Shown piece by piece: positions 1 through 4,892 of a stretch of 5,348 nt of DNA. Location of the stretch: the NCBI GenBank assembly GCA_001768155.1, contig MENC01000170.1, positions 1 to 5,348 on the forward strand, read 5' to 3'. The notes beneath the pieces were generated by a model, which did no database searches, was not told the DNA's origin, and was given only the letters and a program-made list of their open reading frames with translations. The stretch's first letter is position 1; the number at the start of each line of letters is the position of its first letter. This stretch comes from Bacteroidetes bacterium GWA2_30_7 (GTDB lineage: Bacteria > Bacteroidota > Bacteroidia > Bacteroidales > GWF2-33-38). The position numbers and the translations under genes are program-made.

Positions 1-713
1 TCAATTTTTAGTAATATTTTATTGTTATCATTTATAATTAAAGACCTTACGTTTAAATTATGAGGTGCTAATGGTGTTATAATTAAATTGTTTGAATCAG
101 GTACCACAATTGGTCCTCCAGCACTTAAAGAATATGCAGTAGAACCTGTTGGTGTAGAGATTATTAGTCCATCTGCCCAGTATGAATTTAAAAATTCATT
201 ATTTAAGTAAGTATGAATGTTAATCATTGAAGATGAGTCGCTTTTATGTATTGTTATTTCATTCAATGCAAAACTAAACCCATCGAATGATTCATTGTTG
301 TTAGTTGATATTTTTAAAAGAGACCTTTGCTCAATTGTATATTGTTTATTTATAATACCTTCAATGGCTTCTCGTATGTTTTCTTTTTGAATATTTGCTA
401 AGAATCCAAGCCTTCCGCTATTAATTCCAAGTATAGGAAGACAGTTCTTTTCTAAAAATGTTACACATTCTAAAAATGTACCATCTCCACCAATACTTAT
501 TATAAAATCTACTTTTTTATCAATGTCTTTAAAAGTTTGATAAACAGTCGTTTTTTTTTGATTAAAATTTATGTGATTTTTTACTGAAGTTAATAATTGT
601 TCATATAGAAAAATTTTAATTTGATTTAATTCTAAAATTTTAATAATTTCTTCAAAGTATTTAAAAAAGTTTTGATTTAATGCTCTGCCGTAAATAGCTA
701 TTTTCATTTTCAT
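1..713 (-). CDS. nadK: NAD kinase, N-terminal 237 codons (runs off left edge)
   Basis: This cytoplasmic enzyme phosphorylates NAD+ at the 2' position of the adenosine ribose, using ATP or polyphosphate, and is the source of NADP+. The translated minus strand shows the family motifs in order: the GGDGT nucleotide-binding signature at residues 75-79, GRLGFLA at 100-106, the NE pair at 151-152 (in LNEITIH), and the glycine/serine-rich DGLIISTPTGSTAYSLSAGG block at 181-200. The reading frame stays open to base 1, so roughly the last 50-60 residues of a typical ~290-residue enzyme lie outside the window. Two in-frame ATGs compete: 713 (MKMKIAIYG) and 707 (MKIAIYG). The second matches how relatives usually begin, and neither has a Shine-Dalgarno sequence. 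The CBS-domain gene lies 113 bases upstream on the same strand and may be co-transcribed. A run of nine A's (coding strand; plus-strand 551-559) falls in codons 52-55 without disturbing the frame. Confidence 0.96.
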   Translation of the reverse strand, partial: MKMKIAIYGRALNQNFFKYFEEIIKILELNQIKIFLYEQLLTSVKNHINFNQKKTTVYQTFKDIDKKVDFIISIGGDGTFLECVTFLEKNCLPILGINSGRLGFLANIQKENIREAIEGIINKQYTIEQRSLLKISTNNNESFDGFSFALNEITIHKSDSSSMINIHTYLNNEFLNSYWADGLIISTPTGSTAYSLSAGGPIVVPDSNNLIITPLAPHNLNVRSLIINDNNKILLKI

Positions 714-826
714 TTATTTAAATCAGAAATAGTGAATAAAATTATTATTTATAAAAACAGTAACGTATAAAAAATGAATTTATGATAAAATATAAATTTA
801 ACATGAAATTAAGATTTTGTTAAACC
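714..826. other. AT-rich spacer between the CBS gene and nadK
   Basis: This 113-base gap separates two genes of the same strand. It is almost all A/T. I see only a weak 7-base inverted repeat (777-783 with 792-798, all A/T), too weak to call a terminator. On the minus strand there are sequences one base off the TAnnTTTG consensus but no matching upstream TTG at the right distance. nadK may therefore be read from the promoter of the CBS gene, or from a promoter I cannot recognise. Confidence 0.4.
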
Positions 827-1495
827 CTATATATTCAAATAATTAAGAAATGATTCGTATCTGTTTTTGAACAAATTATCTTCAATATCATCATGTGCAA
901 AGGTTTCTTTAATATTGTAGTTATACCTATTTAGCGTTTGAATTATCCTTGATAAATCTGAAATATTTAGTTTTATGGTTAATTCTAATTTTGTAGATTC
1001 GGGAGGGGAAGTAATGTAAAGGCTTAAAATTTTAGCATCATTTCCTTCGATAATTTGAGCAATTTGAGACAAATAATAATCGTTTTGGTTTAATTCTAAA
1101 ACAATAATACCTCCATGCTGGTCAACTGATGTGAAATTTGCGAAATTGTGAACTAATTCGCTTAAAGTAATTACACCGATATACTCATTATTTTTTTCGT
1201 TCAATACAGGTACTAACGTGAGTTTCATATTAGTAACTAAATCAATTATCTCAAAAAAATGTTGATTTGAATAAACAAATGGTCTAATTAGCGAAAGCCT
1301 GTGATTACCAATAGATTCTTCAGCCAAATTTAAATCATAAATGTCTTTATCGGAAATTAGTCCCAAAAAATCTTTATTATTTACAATTGGTATATGCGAA
1401 ACTTTAAATAATTCCATCATATTTAGAGCATCAATCCCTGAATCTGAGGTTTTTACAGCTGGAATAATATCCGATAATAAGTCTTTTGCAAGCAT
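827..1495 (-). CDS. CBS-pair protein with C-terminal ACT-like domain
   Basis: This is a 222-residue soluble protein with no signal peptide or membrane segment. Residues 1-57 form the first CBS repeat (MLAKDLLSDIIPAV, then HIPIVNNKDFLGLISDKDI), and residues 65-120 the second (TLVPVLNEKNNEYIGVITLSELV). CBS pairs usually bind adenine nucleotides or S-adenosylmethionine and act as regulatory sensors. From about residue 128 (GGIIVLELNQNDYYLSQIAQ) to about 205 the alternating strand/helix pattern resembles an ACT domain, a fold that often binds amino acids or nucleotides. The partner and ligand cannot be read from the sequence. Lying upstream of nadK on the same strand, it could sense the adenylate or pyridine nucleotide pool, but that is inference from position. 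The start at 1495 is the first ATG and agrees with the usual start of a CBS repeat; the stop is TAG. A candidate promoter lies at 1542-1571. Confidence 0.85.
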   Translation of the reverse strand: MLAKDLLSDIIPAVKTSDSGIDALNMMELFKVSHIPIVNNKDFLGLISDKDIYDLNLAEESIGNHRLSLIRPFVYSNQHFFEIIDLVTNMKLTLVPVLNEKNNEYIGVITLSELVHNFANFTSVDQHGGIIVLELNQNDYYLSQIAQIIEGNDAKILSLYITSPPESTKLELTIKLNISDLSRIIQTLNRYNYNIKETFAHDDIEDNLFKNRYESFLNYLNI

Positions 1496-1499
1496 AAAA

Positions 1500-1530
1500 T
1501 TGTTATGTAAAGAAAATACGTTTAAATTTG
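1500..1530 (+). promoter_or_regulatory. Candidate Bacteroidota-type promoter for pdxJ
   Basis: A TTG at 1500-1502 (-33 element) is followed after 20 bases by TAAATTTG at 1523-1530, an exact match to the -7 consensus TAnnTTTG. The predicted start point is near 1537, giving a leader of about 34 bases before the pdxJ ATG at 1571. Consensus and spacing are from established work on Bacteroides and Flavobacterium; use at this site is inference. Confidence 0.6.
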
Positions 1531-1541
1531 CTAAATTACTA

Positions 1542-1571
1542 CAAAGCTAAATCTTTTAATTTTAATTCAAA
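1542..1571 (-). promoter_or_regulatory. Candidate Bacteroidota-type promoter for the CBS gene (and perhaps nadK)
   Basis: Read on the minus strand, TTTG (1571-1568) is followed after 18 bases by TAGCTTTG (1549-1542), an exact match to TAnnTTTG. The predicted start point is near 1535, about 40 bases upstream of the CBS-gene ATG at 1495. The -33 element touches the first base of the pdxJ start codon. It faces the pdxJ promoter, so the two would compete for polymerase. Confidence 0.55.
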
Positions 1572-2284
1572 TGACTAAACTTAGTGTTAATATTAACAAA
1601 ATTGCAACAATTCGTAATGCCAGAGGTGGAAATATTCCAAATTTAGTACAGGTAGCTATTGATTGTCAGAGATTTGGGGCTGAGGGAATAACTGTTCATC
1701 CGCGTCCAGATGAAAGACATATAAAATACAAAGATGTTTATGATTTAAAAAAAATAATTTCAACGGAATTTAATATTGAAGGGTATCCAAGCAAGACATT
1801 CATTGAATTAGTAAAAAATGTAAAACCTGAGCAAGTTACTTTAGTTCCTGACCCACCAGATGCTATTACTTCGAGTGCAGGCTGGGATACAATAAAACAT
1901 AAGGTGTTTTTAAAAGAAATAATTGCTGAGTTACAGAGCGTTGGCATCAGAACATCAATTTTTATTGATACTAATTTAAAAAATATTGAAAATGCAGTTG
2001 ACACTGGAACTGATAGAATTGAGTTATATACAGAACCTTATGCTTCAATATATACTATAAATAAAGAAAAAGCAATTGAAAACTTTGCAATAGCTTCAAA
2101 AGTTGCTAAGGAATGTAATTTGGGGTTGAATGCGGGTCATGATTTAAGTCTTGAAAATTTAAATTATTTTTATAAAAATATTGAAAATTTAAAAGAAGTT
2201 TCAATTGGGCATGCATTAATTTCCGATTCAATTTATTATGGTTTGGAAAACACAATTCAAATGTATTTACGACAATTAAAATGA
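1571..2284 (+). CDS. pdxJ: Pyridoxine 5'-phosphate synthase
   Basis: PdxJ makes the pyridine ring of vitamin B6: it condenses 1-deoxy-D-xylulose 5-phosphate with 3-amino-2-oxopropyl phosphate (the PdxA product) to give pyridoxine 5'-phosphate, the last ring-forming step of the DXP-dependent route. The 237-residue TIM barrel is complete. Visible signatures are VNINKIATIRNARG (6-19), the phosphate/active-site stretch VHPRPDERHI with H43, R45 and H50, E70, SIFID at 129-133, the NAGHDL histidine H190, and IGHALI at 212-217. H43, E70 and H190 line up with the catalytic His45, Glu72 and His193 of the E. coli enzyme (numbers from memory). The VPDPPDAITSSAGWD block (92-106) is the form I associate with Bacteroidota. 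The start at 1571 fits the family N-terminus; there is no Shine-Dalgarno sequence. Its stop overlaps the next gene's start by 4 bases. Confidence 0.97.
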   Translation: MTKLSVNINKIATIRNARGGNIPNLVQVAIDCQRFGAEGITVHPRPDERHIKYKDVYDLKKIISTEFNIEGYPSKTFIELVKNVKPEQVTLVPDPPDAITSSAGWDTIKHKVFLKEIIAELQSVGIRTSIFIDTNLKNIENAVDTGTDRIELYTEPYASIYTINKEKAIENFAIASKVAKECNLGLNAGHDLSLENLNYFYKNIENLKEVSIGHALISDSIYYGLENTIQMYLRQLK

Positions 2285-3075
2285 ATCTATTTTATAGAAA
2301 ATATGGGGTTGGAGAACCGTTACTTATTTTACACGGATTATATGGCTCATCAGATAATTGGTTTAGCATTGCTAAAGTATTAGAAAAGTATTTTACGGTT
2401 TATTTAATTGATTTGAGAAATCATGGACAATCGCCACATTCAGATGTACATGATTATAATACAATGAGTGCTGATATTGAAGAGTTTTTAGAGCAACAAA
2501 GTCTTAAAAAGATTTTTTTATTAGGACATTCAATGGGGGGGAAAATATCAATTAAATTTACAAAAAATAATCCTGATTTGGTTAAAAAGCTTATTATAGT
2601 TGATATATCTCCTTTTACTTATGAAAATGATTCTGAATCGTTAGATATTATTAATTCGCATCTTAAAATTTTAAAAGCTTTATCGGATTTAAATGTTGAA
2701 AAATATAATAGTAGAGAAGAGGTTGATTTACAACTTTTAAAATCAATAAAGGATAATAAATTACGTCAGTTTTTATTAAAAAATCTTAAACGAAATTCTG
2801 ATAATATTTTTTATTGGACTTTCAATATTAATTCAATTAAGAGGAATATTTATGAAATATTATTAGATGGTTCTTTAATTGAAAATAGCGAGATTACTGT
2901 TCCAACATTATTTATTAAAGGTGAAAATTCAGAATATATACCCGTAGAACATTTCGATAAAATTAAAACTATATTTATAAACTCAGAAATCGTAACAATT
3001 AAAAATTCAGGGCATTGGGTTCATGCAGAAAATCAAAAAGACTTTATTGAATGTGTTTATGAGTTTTTAAAGTAA
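2281..3075 (+). CDS. Alpha/beta hydrolase, ABHD11/YbfF-type esterase
   Basis: This 264-residue cytoplasmic hydrolase has the oxyanion-side motif HGLYGSSDNW (18-27), DLRNHGQSPHS (44-54), the nucleophile elbow GHSMGGK with Ser84 (82-88), VDISP with Asp108 (107-111) and GHWVHAE with His245. In E. coli YbfF and human ABHD11 the acid of the triad is the Asp of the VDISP-like motif, 24 residues after the serine. The same 24-residue spacing is seen here. The usual late acid position holds GENSEYI with no Asp, which supports Asp108. Members cleave short acyl esters or thioesters; the natural substrate is not known. The start codon lies in an ATGA overlap with the pdxJ stop, so translation is probably coupled and the two share a promoter. 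A run of seven G's at 2535-2541 encodes part of the elbow. It resembles MenH and other esterases less well than YbfF. Confidence 0.9.
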   Translation: MNLFYRKYGVGEPLLILHGLYGSSDNWFSIAKVLEKYFTVYLIDLRNHGQSPHSDVHDYNTMSADIEEFLEQQSLKKIFLLGHSMGGKISIKFTKNNPDLVKKLIIVDISPFTYENDSESLDIINSHLKILKALSDLNVEKYNSREEVDLQLLKSIKDNKLRQFLLKNLKRNSDNIFYWTFNINSIKRNIYEILLDGSLIENSEITVPTLFIKGENSEYIPVEHFDKIKTIFINSEIVTIKNSGHWVHAENQKDFIECVYEFLK

Positions 3076-3111
3076 GTTCTTAGAAAATAAATTGTTAAAT
3101 ATATTAAAATA

Positions 3112-3182
3112 GTTAAACTGTTACATTGTTAAATGGTTGCTACGCTGTTTATCACTTCGACATAACAATGTAACAATTTAAC
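3112..3182. repeat. Inverted repeat built of TAACAATN octamers in the convergent gap
   Basis: The arm at 3112-3131 is complementary to 3163-3182 at 19 of 20 positions, with a 31-base loop. The right side consists of three tandem octamers: TAACAATG (3163), TAACAATT (3171) and TAACAATT (3179). The left side carries the reverse form CATTGTTA (3124) with degenerate neighbours (AACTGTTA at 3116, AATGGTTG at 3132) and a further exact AATTGTTA at 3090. It lies 36 bases past the stop of the plus-strand hydrolase. It may fold in RNA as a weak terminator, or be a dispersed intergenic repeat; which one cannot be settled from one copy. Confidence 0.7.
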
Positions 3183-3191
3183 AATTTAGCT

Positions 3192-3229
3192 ACACGCTTG
3201 AAGGTGGCTATTGCCACGCTTCAAGGTGT
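3192..3229. terminator. Strong hairpin between convergent genes, possible bidirectional terminator
   Basis: A 16-base-pair stem closes a TATT loop at 3209-3212, with one unpaired G in each arm (3196 and 3218). It is far richer in G+C than its surroundings. It starts on the last base of the exonuclease stop codon (minus strand) and lies about 116 bases past the stop of the plus-strand hydrolase, the expected place for a shared terminator. No clear T-run follows on either strand, so intrinsic termination is uncertain. It could instead stabilise 3' ends, bind a protein, or be a REP-like element. Confidence 0.5.
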
Positions 3230-3948
3230 TATTTAACACTCTCAATATTAGATTCATCAATTAACGATTCTCCTTTATATTTTAAGAATAATTGAGCAAT
3301 TGTTAATACATCTTTTTCGCAATATTTAGCAATACGGTTTAAATCTTTAGATTTCCAGTAAACGTCACATACTTGACTTCCATCTATATCGTCTTTTGGT
3401 GTTGGAATATTAAAAATTGTTGCTAAAAGCTCAAGCGATGTATAGTGTTTATAATCACCAAATTTCCAAAGGTCCAGCGTATCAAGATGGTTTATTTCCC
3501 AAGGTTTTTTTCCAGCAAGGTCTAAAATTTTTGGAATTTTTAAACCATTAATTAATATTCTACGGCAAATATATGGGAAATCAAATTCTTTTCCGTTATG
3601 TGCACATAAAACATAATCATTTTTAGCACTATAAGTATCCATTAATTTTATAAATTCTTTTAAAATAACTTCTTCTTTATCGTTAGAAAAAGACTTAATT
3701 CTAAAATATTTTTCTGAATTTTTGAAATGTATAAAACCAACCGAAATGCAAATTATTTTTCCAAACTCGGCATATATTCCAGCTCTGTTATAAATATCTG
3801 AGTGAGTTTCGTTTTCTTTAATTAAATATTTTGCTTTCTTTTCCCATAAATGTTTAAAATTTTCGGGAAGTGAATTAAACTCAGGATATTCGGGAACGGT
3901 TTCGATGTCTAAAAAAATTATTTTATCTATTTTATAACTTTCGAGCAT
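3229..3948 (-). CDS. PolB-like DEDDy 3'-5' exonuclease
   Basis: This 239-residue protein resembles the proofreading exonuclease domain of family B DNA polymerases but is free-standing, with no polymerase domain. The three exonuclease motifs are intact: Exo I FLDIETVP (D14, E16), Exo II CAHNGKEFDFPYI (D123), and Exo III YCEKD (Y209, D213). These are the four metal-binding acids and the tyrosine of the DEDDy subclass, so activity on 3' ends of DNA or RNA is expected, with two divalent metals. Between them are the substrate-side segments AGIYAEFGKIICISVGF (56-72) and HYTSLELLATIFNIPTPKDD (168-187), typical of the predicted PolB-related exonuclease family common in Bacteroidota. The in vivo substrate is unknown. 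Its ATG overlaps the udk stop by one base (TAATG), so it is almost surely the second gene of a udk operon. A hairpin follows directly after its stop. Confidence 0.9.
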   Translation of the reverse strand: MLESYKIDKIIFLDIETVPEYPEFNSLPENFKHLWEKKAKYLIKENETHSDIYNRAGIYAEFGKIICISVGFIHFKNSEKYFRIKSFSNDKEEVILKEFIKLMDTYSAKNDYVLCAHNGKEFDFPYICRRILINGLKIPKILDLAGKKPWEINHLDTLDLWKFGDYKHYTSLELLATIFNIPTPKDDIDGSQVCDVYWKSKDLNRIAKYCEKDVLTIAQLFLKYKGESLIDESNIESVK

Positions 3949-4559
3949 TATTTATTTAATTTATTGATTATAAATTGTGTAAGAATATCAATTGCAACAA
4001 GGTTATTTCCTCCTTGTGGAACAATAATATCGGCATATCTCATCGAAGGTTCGATAAATTGCAGGTGCATAGGTTTAACGGTTCTTTCATATCTTTCGAG
4101 AACTTTATGTACAGAACGACCTCTCTCAACAATATCACGTTGTATAACACGATTTAATCTGTCGTCGGCATCGGCATGAACAAAAACTTTAATATCGAAT
4201 AAATTACGAAGCTCTTCGTTTGTAAGAACCAAAATTCCTTCAACAATTATTACTTCTTTTGGTGTTACCGGAATTGTTTCCTCAGACCTTGTGCAAGTAA
4301 GATAAGAGTAAATTGGTTGCTGAATTTTTTGTCCATTTTTCAAATTTTTTATATGCTCTATTAATAATTCAAATTCAACTGCATTTGGGTGGTCGAAATT
4401 AATTTCAAGTCTTTCTTCGATAGGTAAATTGCCATTATCTTTGTAATAAGAATCTTGAGGCAAGAGTACAATTGATTCGTTTGGAAGGTTATTTACAATT
4501 TTTTTTACAACTGTTGTTTTTCCCGAACCTGTTCCACCGGCAATACCCACTATAAGCAT
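3948..4559 (-). CDS. udk: Uridine (uridine/cytidine) kinase
   Basis: Udk phosphorylates uridine and usually cytidine to UMP or CMP with ATP or GTP, in pyrimidine salvage in the cytoplasm. The 203-residue product is full length (E. coli is 213). Motifs: the P-loop GGTGSGKTT at 8-16, LLPQDSYYKD at 32-41 with the catalytic Asp36, NFDHPNAVEF at 54-63, the nucleoside loop PIYSYLTCTR at 82-91, IIVEGILVL at 104-112, and the arginine-rich lid segment DADDRLNRVIQRDIVERGR at 130-148. Residue Cys89 sits where human UCK2 and E. coli Udk have a base-contacting His, which may shift pyrimidine preference. The start at 4559 places the P-loop eight residues in, as usual. The gene is first in its unit, with the exonuclease downstream by a one-base overlap. 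No convincing promoter is visible in the 4560-4700 stretch. Confidence 0.96.
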   Translation of the reverse strand: MLIVGIAGGTGSGKTTVVKKIVNNLPNESIVLLPQDSYYKDNGNLPIEERLEINFDHPNAVEFELLIEHIKNLKNGQKIQQPIYSYLTCTRSEETIPVTPKEVIIVEGILVLTNEELRNLFDIKVFVHADADDRLNRVIQRDIVERGRSVHKVLERYERTVKPMHLQFIEPSMRYADIIVPQGGNNLVAIDILTQFIINKLNK

Positions 4560-4892
4560 AAAATATAGTTTTATAGTTAAAAAATTTTACATGCAATATA
4601 TGAAATCATTTTAATTCAAAAAAAATTTATTGCTTAATTCTGGTAAATAGTGTTTCTAAGAAAATTCAAAAAAACAAAAAACAAAACTCAAATAAATCAC
4701 AATTTTCAAAACCGTTTGGATATTAGGTATTTGTTTTTTGAGATTTATTTGAGATTTGATACTTGAATTTTGTTATTTTTTAAAATATGGCAGTTTTCTT
4801 TGAGGCACTAAATATAAACATTGCCAAATATTGTTAAAATGTTTGTCAAAGCATATTTCTTAATAAATTGCGGGTTAATAAATAGAATTTCT
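4560..4892. other. 333-base divergent intergenic region, no gene seen
   Basis: This gap separates udk (minus) from the dihydroorotate dehydrogenase-like gene (plus), so it should hold promoters for both. I find no exact TAnnTTTG with a suitably placed TTG on either strand; the nearest sites have one or more mismatches or bad spacing. The middle (about 4660-4778) is a strand-biased A-rich tract followed by a T-rich tract, described separately. A 21-base quasi-palindrome (4825-4845, 8 of 10 pairs) lies 47 bases before the 4893 start. An ATG at 4839 is in frame with that gene but is not the likely start. I see no RNA gene or small protein. Confidence 0.6.
4682..4758. repeat. AT-rich inverted repeat within phased heptad tracts
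   Basis: The arm at 4682-4698 pairs with 4742-4758 at 16 of 17 positions, including a perfect 12-base core (CTCAAATAAATC with GATTTATTTGAG), around a 43-base loop. The flanks look like degenerate 7-base repeats: C-plus-A-run units begin at 4667, 4675, 4682 and 4689, and on the other side GAGATTT, GATACTT, GAATTTT and GTTATTT follow head to tail from 4751 to 4778. Since both flanking genes point away, a terminator is not expected here. It may be a dispersed intergenic repeat, a curved-DNA promoter element or a protein-binding region. Confidence 0.65.

Noticed and set aside
777..798. Terminator between the CBS gene and nadK
   Set aside because: The only inverted repeat is 7 A/T pairs with no T-run, expected by chance in such AT-rich DNA.
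1341..1550. 69-codon plus-strand reading frame
   Set aside because: It is antisense to the well-supported CBS-domain gene over most of its length, has no recognisable domain, and covers the divergent promoter region.
1738..2004. 88-codon minus-strand reading frame
   Set aside because: It lies wholly within pdxJ, which has all family motifs; the antisense product resembles nothing.
3192..3229. Canonical REP element with a GTAG foot
   Set aside because: A GTAG exists on the minus strand (3193-3190), but it lies 3' of the hairpin rather than at its 5' foot, so the classical REP layout is not met.
3964..4179. Two plus-strand reading frames of 71 and 60 codons
   Set aside because: Both are antisense to udk, and their products show no domain.
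4839..4892. Upstream in-frame ATG as start of the dihydroorotate dehydrogenase-like gene
   Set aside because: The extra 18 residues do not resemble the family N-terminus, which begins as MIDISTKYLGL at 4893.
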